Below are positions 23,801 to 33,925 of a stretch of DNA of 64,000 bases, piece by piece. Under the pieces are notes generated by a model, which searched no databases, was not told where the DNA came from, and saw only the letters and a list, made by a program, of their open reading frames with translations. Origin of the DNA: Adineta steineri (lineage: Eukaryota > Rotifera > Eurotatoria > Adinetida > Adinetidae); contig CAJNOI010000190.1 in the NCBI GenBank assembly GCA_905250115.1, positions 69,483 through 133,482 of the forward strand, given 5' to 3'. How positions within the stretch are numbered: position 1 is the stretch's first letter; the number at the start of each line of letters is the position of its first letter. The position numbers and the translations under genes were made by a program.

Positions 23801-26800
23801 TGGAAAGAACATGTGGATTTTAAGGGCTAACATCGATACTTACTGTAAGGATACTAGATTGATATTTTATTTCATGTTTTTCTTCATTTGTCTGTTAAAA
23901 GCATTGCTCTGAAACAAATGATTCAACTCTTATTAGTAAACAGAGTGAAAAGCAAACTAAGGATATATGCCATCATTTCTTTTCTTTATTGAAAATATAA
24001 ATACGCATTGATTTTTTTTTCATTTGATAGACAATTCATTATTAATAAAATCAATGTATTTATCATCGTTGACACCAAATAATTCAATTCATTTTCAAGA
24101 TTGTTCAGGGTTAGGTTTGTATTATGAATCGATACAAATGAACGTCATTATAACTGGCTATTATACTTTTTTAATCAACAGCGAGATGAAAACCATGTAC
24201 GCTTATATCTACACAAACAGTTTTAATGTATTTAACTGGTTAGAAAATAAGCTCACTTATTATGACGGCAATGATAATGAGGGCCAGTTTCAACGCAGAG
24301 CTTTTCTTCAAGCCAACATGAAATACATTTTCGTTATAACAACGTCTTCTCAGATTTTTTTAAGAAACTTTTCAATTCAGGGATCTGGTCGAAGCGATAT
24401 CACTTTCAATCGTATTTGTGAGTATACATAGTATTTTAATAGATAATCAGCTGTACATATTCATTATCGATAAAAAATATAGATAAACGCAATCTATAAA
24501 ATAATATACAGATATTTCTGTTCGATAGAAACTAAGATCCATATAATTTCCAGTCACCTTTAATAAATGTATCTAAGAGAGAAAGTAATATTTCAAATTG
24601 TTTACACTTATTTCTATGTAATACAAAATTGAATCAATTTTCTTTTTCGTTAGTGAATAATTCATCAGCTGTTCAAACAGTTTATGCATCAAAACTGACA
24701 ACGAATAGTTCAACGTATTTTCTTGATTGTTGGGAGTCAAGTAATTACTATGAAGCGATACAAGTGAATGTTCATACAGGTGGTGTTTACACTTTGTTCA
24801 GTAAAAGCAATATGAATACACACGGCGCTATTTACAAAGATTGTTTCAATCCATCCAATCCATATGAAAATCAACTGCCATACGGTGATGACAGATGCAA
24901 TCCAAATCAGTTTAGATTTAGAATTGCTCTTGAAACTAATATCACATATATATTGCTTGTGACAACGTGGTTTGCTAATATAACAGGTGCATTCTCGATC
25001 TTTGTATCCGGTCCAAATCATGTTGATCTCAAGAATATTAGTAAGTGTTTGCACTACAACTATTAAATGAATATTTGCCAACGTCAGCATGAGTATTTAG
25101 TTGAGTCTGACATAGGGATGTAACGGTGACGGTTAGTCATCGGTTCACCGTATGAATCGGTAACCATTCCACCGGTAACCGTTCTAATCGGCAACCGTTC
25201 AAAATCGGTGACCGTTTCATCTTGAAGGTGTAGGTGTGAGTATTTATTTCATCTATCACTAACGTCCACTCCACATCGACTCCTACTCCCACACCTACTC
25301 ACACCCACGCACTCAAGATGGAACTTTTACCGGTTAGAACGGTTACCGTCACCGTTGTATCTCTATTCTGGCATATCCAAAAATAAAAACTTGTTTTGTA
25401 AGATGACATTTGTATTCTACGAAGAAAGCTTTACACAAACAGCTACATTAACTTCACCATATAACAGAATACTATGAATGATATCCAAATAATTCTTTTT
25501 AAATTCGGTTTTCTTACAGTTGATTCCTAATGTGATGGGTGTGGATGTTAATTTGGATGTTAGTGGTTGTGAATGGGTGTAGGTGTCAATATTAAATTTA
25601 ACCTAAACCCACACCCGGTATCACAAAATGTTTTCTACCATCTTGAAAGTGAGAGTATAGTGATTCTCATTTATATCATATTCATTTTCGTTCGGTAAAT
25701 TTATTTGAGAGAGAAAGTAATATTTCAAATTGTTTACACTTATTTCTATGTAATACAAAATTGAATCAATTTTCTTTTTCGTTAGTGAATAATTCATCAG
25801 CTGTTCAAACAGTTTATGCATCAAAATTGACAGCGAACAGTTCAACATATTTTCGTAGTTGTTCGGACTCAAGTTCTTACTATGAAGCAATACAAGTGAA
25901 TGTTCATACAGATGGTGTTTACACTTTCTTCAGTAAAAGCAGTATGATCACAGAGGGCTATATTTATGAAGAACGTTTCAATCCATCCTATCCAACCAAA
26001 AATCAACTCTCAGTCAAGCCTAACAATTGCGATTCACCTCAGTTTACCTTCATAATTGCTCTTGAAACCAGTATCACATATATATTGATTGTGACAACGT
26101 GGGCTCCTAATATAACAGGTGCTTTCTCGATCTTTGTATCCGGTCCAAATCATGTTGATCTCAAGAATATTAGTAAGTGTTTGCACTACAACTATTGAAT
26201 GAATATCTGTCAACGTTAGCACGAGGATTTAGTTGAGTTTAGAATATCCACAAATAAAAACTTGTGTTGTAAGATGACATTTGTATAGAAAGAAAGCTTT
26301 ACACAAACAGCTACATTAACCTCATCATATAACAGAATATTGTGAATAGGATCAGACCAATCTCCTTGAATACAGATCCGCTTCAATCGATCACTAATCT
26401 GATATAAATAATATACAAATCAGCATGAATCCCTGCTAGTAACGATGTACTGAAAAAACAATTTGCTTTTTTTTACAACATTTCCTATCACTCAATGTTT
26501 CTATAATAAAAAATGGTTCCAACATTTAAATATAATGTATCGTAAATAGAAAGTATAAACATATTCTTGCTCTTTATGAATCTAAGAGATATCTTTACGT
26601 ATTTTAATTTTTGAATAAATTACAAATAGTAGGAGAATCAGACTATAAATAAATCATTTTTCTTGTCTAAAACGTTGGGACATTATCTATTTTGGAAACA
26701 AAGAAGTTATTCCAAACTCATTTATGATATACATTATCGGGAATTCGAGTACAGAAAAATATTTATAAATTCTATTCTCACTCTCCATTTACGACTTAAC

Positions 26801-29038
26801 TATTTCATTGAGAGACATATTATGAAGAGTCGTTTCTTCAGAAATCTAGGCTCAGTTTTGACATGTCCTTCGGTATTCAGCACGTATCAGAGATGACTTA
26901 TGATGCTCAATTTTCTTTCTTATATCCAGACAATTCGTCTTTCTCTTAGTCAATCAAGATCTACCACGAATTTCGATTGTTATTTTTCTTTTGCATCGCA
27001 TAGGTTCTCCATCAGTCATCGAAATATCATATTCATCAACTGTACAATCAGAATATAAATTACAGTTGACTACAAATAGTCAAACATATTCTCGAGATTG
27101 TCGACAATCAAATTATTACTATGAAACTATACGAGTGAATGTAGTGGAAACTGGATACTATGCTGTGATTAGTTATAGCAGTATAGATACATTTGGTGAT
27201 ATTTACGAAGATGATTTTAATCCAATGAATCCTTTCGAAAATTTACTCTCACAGGATTATCGAGTATGTAGTCATGACGATTTCAAGTTCATCGTTTATC
27301 TTCACACTGGCACAAAATACATATTAGTGGTGACAACATCTTCTCCAAATACGACAGGAAAATTTTTCATTGAGACATCTGGCCCAAAAAACATCACTTT
27401 TGATCCTTACAGTAAGTATTTTGTATTATTTTGTAAATCATCAACAGAGAATTAGAACATCCCACTAAACTCTATTTTCACTCTTCATTGACAAAAGATT
27501 TAAATATTTCAGATAGATCGTATAATTAAATAGAATTATTGTCAAAAAATAGGATTAGATCGAAACTTTTTCTTTTACAAATGGGCAATTTTCTTCCAAT
27601 CAGATAAGATTACGTCTCAGTATTGTAGCTTAGTCGTGATCAGATGGATTGTATGAGTTCAATTAGTTGGGTAAATTAATACAACTTTTCTTCTCGCATC
27701 AAAAATATATTCAAGAAGATCTATTCTCTAGTTATTTTACACTATCTAAGATTTGATTACCTTGTAGTCTCTGAAAATCTATCGAGTTCATATACAGAAA
27801 CATCTTTACAAAAATGACTCCATTCATCATGAGACATTTAACAGAAATATAGAAATCTAATCTCGACAACATATACCATGTATAGATAAATGACTTTCAT
27901 AAACTATTTTTGCTTACAAATTTACTCCAACATGGTTGTGTTAAGTTGAGAAAGATTGATCTCATCTCTTGATGACCATGTATTTCTTTCTTCAGCTCAA
28001 AGTCTGACTAGTTGTTTCATTGGCCAAAAATGTCAGTTCTACAAAAAAAGTATTGGTGTCACTCTCGATGATATTTTACGTGACGAAATTCGATCAAACA
28101 TGACAATGGGCGATCAAACAATACTGCTGAAAATCAATGCCGCTTCAACGATGATTATGTTTGTTGGAGGTTTGATCAATAGTATTTTGTCTATAATAAC
28201 ATTTCAAAATAAAGATCTACGACAAGTCGGATGTGGCATTTATCTCTTAACATCATCAATTACTTCTTTTCTTACAATTAGCATGTTTACAGTGAAGTTT
28301 TGGTTTGTTGTTCTCACTCAGATGAATCTATCGATTCCAGTTTCTGTTGTTCGAGGAGGCTGTGTATCGATCGAACCACTTCTTAAGCTTTGTTTTTATT
28401 TGGATGCTTGGCTCAATGCTTGCGTAGCCATTGAAAGAGCGATTCTCGTTTTCCGAGGAGTTAACTTCAATAAACAAAAAAGTCAACGCATAGCTCGATG
28501 GATAATTCTCATTTTACCATTCTGTATCATGGGTTCAATCATTCACGAACCTGTATATCGAGAATTGCGAGAGGTAAATACAGAGACGAACAAAATGGAT
28601 ATTGGTAGATGGTGTTTAACTCGCTATACTTCTTCTGTTCAACAATACAATACAATCATTCTATTTTTTCATCTTGTTGCTCCTTGTATTGTCAATCTTT
28701 GTTCTGCTTTATTCATTATATTCGGATCAGCTCGACAGCGATCAACAGCTCAGACAAGACAAACTCTGAGAGAACATGTTTATAATCAATTTAGTGAACA
28801 CAAACAATTATTAATTAGTCCAATTATTCTTCTAATTCTGTCCTTACCCCGCCTGATAATGTCAATGTTATCAGAATGTGTTAATCCATCGAATTATCGA
28901 TTGTTATTTCTTTTTGGATATTTTATTTCATTTACTCCATCAATGCTTATTTTTATTGTTTTTGTTCTTCCTTCGGAATTGTACAGACAAAAATTTCAAG
29001 AACCATTCAGACGATGGCGACGATTAATTCACCAATAA
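17811..29038 (+). CDS. chimeric receptor: signal peptide, 2x NHL, 4x ~130-aa module, 7TM
   Basis: Eight exons: 17811-17871, 18855-19745, 21645-22532, 24031-24417, 24654-25040, 25786-26172, 27004-27411 and 27996-29038. Every intron is phase 1 and the sum is 4452 bp (1483 residues). Exon 1 encodes a signal peptide (MLNMYVFIIILLFILNN). Exons 2 and 3 are paralogous NHL propellers (residues ~21-317, ~318-613). Exons 4-7 each encode one module with Y-Y-E-x-I-x-V-N, F-N-P, Y-I-L-V-V-T-T and S-G-P motifs. Exon 8 holds seven TM helices with AIERAILVF at the DRY position. It is likely a cell-surface GPCR with a large recognition ectodomain. Joining all exons into one gene is inference; the lack of a second signal exon before exon 3 supports it. 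The alternative is several genes. Confidence 0.7.
18302..18410. mobile_element. hAT-like MITE fragment
   Basis: Begins TAGGGATGTACCGAACCCG, the same TAGGGATGTA start as the element at 25113, and has an internal inverted copy TCAGGGTTCGGGT at its right side. No right terminus ending in CATCCCTA was found. The block runs directly into a telomere-like hairpin. It is in intron 1 of the receptor gene. Confidence 0.5.
18405..18550. repeat. telomere-like hairpin (longest copy)
   Basis: About 75 bp of GGGTGTGGGTAGGTGTAG-type units on the left and about 65 bp of CACCCACACTCTTACC-type units on the right, inverted around CTATCCTTTTCAC. Confidence 0.75.
19746..21644. other. intron between the two NHL exons
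   Basis: 1.9 kb, AT-rich. It starts GTAAGT after the first NHL exon and ends TTTCTCGTTTTTAG. The last ~50 bp (CTTCTCTAATATTCTTTC onward) match the end of the intron before the first NHL exon, so the duplicated unit included its upstream splice site. A possible stand-alone start (MKNRIFSLSFFF at 20924) would only join weakly. Confidence 0.55.
22533..24030. other. intron 3 of the receptor gene
   Basis: 1.5 kb, AT-rich, no gene or mobile element recognised. A T-loop-like GGGGATTTCGAACC at about 22641 does not fold as a tRNA. Confidence 0.5.
25113..25365. mobile_element. hAT-like MITE with 8-bp target duplication
   Basis: Termini TAGGGATGTAACGGTGACGG (left) and, read inward, TAGAGATACAACGGTGACGG (right). 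Flanks GTCTGACA and TTCTGGCA agree at 6 of 8 positions. The paralogous intron after exon 6 has GTTTAGAA once, followed by the same TATCC, so it is the empty site. The interior has repeated CGGTAACCGTT words and a telomere-like hairpin. Confidence 0.8.
25218..25320. repeat. telomere-like hairpin nested in MITE
   Basis: Runs from CATCTTGAAGGTGTAGGTG through an ATTTATTTCATC spacer to CTCACACCCACGCACTC followed by AAGATG. Both family termini (CATCTTGA and its inverse TCAAGATG) are present. Confidence 0.75.
25531..25622. repeat. telomere-like hairpin
   Basis: ATGGGTGTGGATGTTAATTT, a second G-rich run GAATGGGTGTAGGTG, then ACCTAAACCCACACCCGG. In the intron between exons 5 and 6. Confidence 0.6.
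26173..27003. other. intron 6 of the receptor gene
   Basis: First ~170 bp match the MITE-interrupted intron 5. The remainder is AT-rich with nothing recognised. Confidence 0.5.
27412..27995. other. intron 7 of the receptor gene
   Basis: 584 bp between module 4 and the 7TM exon, ending TTTCTTTCTTCAG. Nothing recognised. Confidence 0.5.
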
Positions 29039-29391
29039 TCAATGTTTGTTTATTATTTCCGAACTTTTCTAATCTATTTGTGTAGTATTCGCTTCAATCT
29101 GACAATTAATCAAGAAATGTCGATTAAACAATATTTTCCGTCTTTTCGTAGACTATTGAATAATGACAGACACATTTGATGAACTTATGATGATACTATT
29201 TCTAAACTATCGAAAAATGAACACGAAATCTCACAAGTTTTTAAAGTGTTGTTTCTGAAAACGTTCTTATACCAATTTCTCAGCTTGCTATTTAATAAAA
29301 TTGTATGTCAATGTAGTTTTCATCCCTAAAAATATTATGTATAAACTAAAAATGATTAGCCAAATGTCAGACTAACGATAAAATAGAATCG

Positions 29392-29440
29392 ATGATGGGT
29401 GTGGGTGTAAATGAATAATAGACCCTCACACTCTCAACTC
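29392..29440. repeat. telomere-like hairpin
   Basis: ATGATGGGTGTGGGTGTAAA, spacer, then GACCCTCACACTCTCAACTC. Between the convergent receptor and the minus-strand gene at 29631. Confidence 0.55.
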
Positions 29441-29480
29441 AATGTCACAAACGAAGTGTACTACTTGTTTTTGTCAAAAG

Positions 29481-29554
29481 CATCTTGAGGATGTGGTTGT
29501 GAGTGCGGAGATTTATTATTTATCTACACCCACATCCACATCCACTCTTAAGAT
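29481..29554. repeat. telomere-like hairpin
   Basis: CATCTTGAGGATGTGGTTG, TTATTATTTAT spacer, then CACCCACATCCACATCCAC and CTTAAGAT. Both termini present. Confidence 0.7.
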
Positions 29555-29630
29555 TTTTATCTATTGCTATAAAGGTACAATTAAGGAACATAATGATCAA
29601 ACAGGAAAAAAATGTTAACTAATGTGTGAC

Positions 29631-32600
29631 TCAAGTAGTTTTTTTAATGTCAGCCATATGTTGTTTGAGATGGATAACATCTGGAATTAATTGATCGATT
29701 TGTTTTCTCATCGTATTAACATCGCTTGCAATGTGTTCTATGTTCTGTGTCATTGTTTCAAATCGTTTATCGAAGTATTCAAATAAGGAATTCGTGACCA
29801 ATAGAGAAGACTGATCTAAAAGAACAAGTCGATGAAGTTTTATAAGAACATGTGCACTTACCAGACAATTCAGATGATGAAAGCTTCGATTGTTTAATAG
29901 TTGTAGAAGCTGCTTGAGTTGTTAGGTTCATCTCCAAGTCGTTACTCGAATGAGCATTTGTATCCTTCATTGAGAGTTGTCGTTGTGACGAAGGCTAGAA
30001 AATGGTCTATGTTATACAGTGATGCAGATCGTCTTAACTCGAAAAAAATTGAGTAAGTCTCATCAAAAAGAATGACTTACGTCGGCCATAGTTTCTGTAT
30101 GATTCAATTGTAGTTTGCGTCTGAGTATATTATGACGGGCTGATAACAATCGTCGAAGGAGAGGTTGACACCAAAGTTTATAAACGACAAATCCCATAGC
30201 AAAAATATCAATGATTAAAAAAATAAACAAAAATGTATGGAAGATAAGTTCATACAGACGAACAATCGGCGATTGATTATTGAGAAGAAAATAAAATTCT
30301 TCTTTAAGTCGAATTTTAAATGTTGTTGAAAGTGAAGCATATCTTAAATGTTGACCATCTTTTTTAAAATAATCTCTATCTGAGAGATCATCAACATATC
30401 TTATATTTGGTGCCCATCTACCAAAATAATACGTATCATCTGTAGCTGTCAGAGGTTCTGTAACATTAATAACTTTAATGAGATTTATACTAAAATAAGT
30501 CGAGAGTCCGATAGTTTGATTCTCTTTATAGAAGAGAGTGCATACATCGAGTTCATCTAATTGATGACGTTTTTGTTCTTGAACTTCATCTAAACCCCTC
30601 TCTCCATGTAAACAAATTCGTAGAGCTCCAATAAAATAAGGTCCTTGAATCGTCACTTGTACAAAATCAGTATGGGTAGATAGATCAAAGCTAAACGATC
30701 CAGTGACATTGAGATCTAAGAGAGTACAATTCTGTTTGATTATACTTTCTGCAGCACCCATATATCTCAGTCGTTCAACAGTAATATTGTTACATTTCGC
30801 TCCAGTATTTATTAAATCAATAGTCATCGTAAATTTTTGTTTGTTAAGCATATCGAAAATCGTCTCGTAAGTACCATCGGTTTCGGGTAAAGGTAATTGA
30901 AGAGCATTATCGAATTTTGTATTAACTTGGTTATTTCGACAATGTAAACGCGATGAATTTACTTCCTCGAGAGGATAGGAATGCAAATAATCGTGAGCAA
31001 ACCAACAAGAATGTATTATAATAGTGAGAACGACAAATGATGCGAGACCACCTACCAACAATTCTCCTTCACCTATAATATCAATTTGTTTGAAAAATGC
31101 TTTCGCTCGATTACGATGAACGTCGACGGAGGTGAGTTTCCATCTTTTGATCAGAAACATAATAAACCATATAATGAAACTCATTGCAATGGCTATAAGT
31201 GTCCACACAAGAGGTAATTTGAACACACAATCCATTGTCTCTTCAACAACGAGAAAGTTGCGCATTAACATATCGTCATAATCATCAATTAAAGGTGATT
31301 CGGGATATTTAAATGTTTGATTGTACGATTTATACAATAGAAAGTCATTGTAACGTATATTGCCACTGGCACCCAATGGACAAAACGACTTTGGATTGCA
31401 TGGTTGACATATAATAGCTCGATAATTGCCAGAATTTTTCGTTCCTGACGGACATACTGTACAAGGACCAATACTGGATATGTTTTTGTACGTTCCACTG
31501 ACACATGGTTTTGGTTGCAGAACAAAAGCAATTTTTGGTCTTAAGAGAGAATAAACACTCAGAATTAAAACTTCAAAAGATATTTATATAGTACATACCT
31601 TTCGTCAGATAGTATTGGACGGCTACCAGCGTTAGTGAGTGGGATATAGAGATATTTGTGGCGATCGCAAAGAATCATTAAATTATTTGAACGTGCTAAG
31701 ATAAGGAGGAAAGATTTGCTCGTCCAATTCTTCGGTAATGTTTGTTGATTGTTAGGGAAAATAAAATTAGGCAATACGTGTTGCATTTCATTATTCTGTG
31801 TAAGAGTTTGAAATACATGTATTTCCGATTCGGGTTGTAATTGATGTTTTGGATTGTATACGAGTACAGCGAGTAGGCCTTGATTATCAAGCCAAGCAAC
31901 TGATTGACCAAAACCTATTCCCATCGTATCCAAAAAATGTACTGATTGAATATTATCGATGGATTTAAAAGAACAGTTTCGAATGTGAGATGTTTCAAAA
32001 ATTTGTACTCGATTAATTGCCGAAATTCCTATAGCTATAAATTTTCCCGAAGGATTGATTGAAATCGATACACCATGATCCCGACTGTATATATTCTGTG
32101 TAGACATTAATGGAAGAAAAGTTTCATTAGAATCATTACATGTTGACCAAGTTTTAGATAATAGATTAATAACATACAGGTATGGATGACCGAAATCACC
32201 ACGTATAGATGGTGTATAACCAATTAAGAAAGCCCATTCATTAGTTAGATCGAATGCAATCGGAATTATATTTTGATTAAATTCATAAATTGCAACGTTC
32301 TTTGTCGATAAATCATAGGAAAGCATAAATGAGTCAGCAAAGACATGAGCATATTTTTCTTGTGGATCGATCTTCAACAGCATGGATTCTTGATGACCAT
32401 TTTTCCACACTGTTTTATCATATGCTATAGGCGGACTAAAATTATTACAATTTGTTACTTTAAAACTGACGAGACTCAGTATAACATCATTCGACGTTTC
32501 ATTTTCACTGATTTGTACAAATGAAAATGTTTCACTTTCCTTTTTCATCGTTAAAACAGAAAGACTGTAGATATAGAGTTCGGGTTTTTCATATGGAATT

Positions 32601-32794
32601 ATACATTCGATATCTTTATTCTTTGTCAAGAAACGAATATAATATTTGTTCTTGTGATTAAAAGCACCTACGACGAACTGATCGTTAAATGACATTCTTA
32701 TACCATGAGCATCATCGTTTGATCTATATGATATGGCTACAGTTCGCCAATAGAATGTCAACAATAAAATGAGTAGAACTTGCATCCAAATCAT
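29631..32794 (-). CDS. multi-TM protein with propeller-like and Cys-rich ectodomain
   Basis: Four exons on the minus strand, 32794-31599, 31539-30081, 29994-29862 and 29815-29631, total 2973 bp (990 residues). A signal peptide (MIWMQVLLILLLTFYW) precedes ~380 residues of beta-rich sequence with repeated strand patterns (YLYVINLLSKTWSTC, GVSISINPSGKFIAIGIS) that look like a WD/YVTN-type propeller. A short Cys-rich stretch follows (CVSGTYK, CTVCPSGT, CQPC, CPLG), of the GCC2/GCC3 or ephrin-receptor-like type. TM helices are LVWTLIAIAMSFIIWFIM, then FVVLTIIIHSCWF, then near the C-terminus FHTFLFIFLIIDIFAM. The last exon encodes a heptad-like segment (FETMTQNIEHIASDVNTMR). Likely a surface protein; function unknown. 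Confidence 0.75.
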
Positions 32795-33059
32795 CTAATG
32801 TGTATTGTAAAGACGTTTATGTAAAATCTGAAAAGTATTGAGTCATTAAAAGATACTATATAAATAAGATTTTCCCTAAAGAATATTTTTATTATTATTA
32901 TTTCTAGTACATAACAAGAAAAGAAAAATAAGATGAATCGATAATTATTTTTAGATTTCTTTATTAAAATTTTTCGAAAGTAATGATTGAGAGAATTATA
33001 TTTTGTATAGACGATCTTACCGTAGTTTTTTTTTCAAGCTATATCAAACAAAGCGTTTG

Positions 33060-33338
33060 TTAATGAATCGTCGTCGTTAAAGAAATAGAGAAAAGAACGA
33101 AGGAAGAAATAACTAAATAAAATATAGCTACAAGTCTGTAGCATAGTGTTTTTATCGTTTTCTGTCTTAATTCTTGTCCTTCGATGTTATCAGTGATGAG
33201 TAAATAATTATTTATACAATACCATTTTCTTTTAATTAATTGATTATCACCAACTTTTATTTGCCATTCTGCAATGCTTGCGAGAAAGAAAACGACAAGA
33301 GAAATGGTATAATAATAACTAATCAAGAATAGAAACAC
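33060..33338 (-). CDS. small two-helix membrane protein (doubtful)
   Basis: Open frame of about 92 residues with two hydrophobic helices (SLVVFFLASIAEW and LVAIFYLVISSFVLFSISL) separated by a polar stretch (QIKVGDNQLIKRKWYC). No ATG opens it; an upstream exon ending at an ATATAG acceptor could. The hydrophobic start is partly an effect of a purine-rich opposite strand. It lies head-to-tail upstream of the 990-residue gene and could be part of an upstream neighbour. Confidence 0.25.
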   Translation of the reverse strand: MFLFLISYYYTISLVVFFLASIAEWQIKVGDNQLIKRKWYCINNYLLITDNIEGQELRQKTIKTLCYRLVAIFYLVISSFVLFSISLTTTIH

Positions 33339-33525
33339 AAGAAGAAGAAAAAGAAATGAAGGAAAGCATACAAAACTATATTAATGTGTATATGTTTATT
33401 ACTATCGTCATGTAGAACATAAGAAATGATTTACGTTATACTCAGTTAATAAATTTTGTTTTCATCATGCAATATATCTTATTTTGAATTTACATATAAA
33501 AAATAGAGATGCTCGATTATTTGTT

Positions 33526-33571
33526 TGAGGGTGTAGGTCTCTGATAAATATAACACAAGCACCTACACTCT
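33526..33571. repeat. telomere-like hairpin (short)
   Basis: GAGGGTGTAGGTCTCTG, spacer, then AAGCACCTACACTCTG. Confidence 0.6.
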
Positions 33572-33925
33572 GTTTATATTGATGAAAATCCAGGAATAGA
33601 AGAACTCATTAATAAATTTCATTGAATTTAACGAAGATATGTACCAATAGTTAAAGCGCTATTTTATTGGACAAGTCGTTTGACCCTTATATGATGAACT
33701 TTGCAATATACTAGGAATGCATCATTTGAACTTTTGCTCGCATAGATATGTGTTGACCTCTATATGATTATGTCTTTCTCTATAGTATAAATGTGTATTA
33801 AATGAATTATTTCATATAATCTTCCTTCATTTTAGATCTATAATGTATGAAAATATCAATAATCTTGAATTTTCAATTAATTTGAATGAAAAGTAAGTTT
33901 TGTGTAGAAATTCTTATCTATAATC

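Larger units (their letters stand above)
24577..26345 (+). repeat. tandem duplication of exon 5/6 block
   Basis: The stretch starting GAGAGAAAGTAATATTTC at 24577 recurs at 25709 with the exon and its 3' intron nearly identical (same acceptor TTTTTCGTTAG, same donor ATTAGTAAGTG). The two exons are each 387 bp. Copy 1 is longer in its intron because of inserted elements at 25113-25365 and 25531-25622. Confidence 0.85.
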
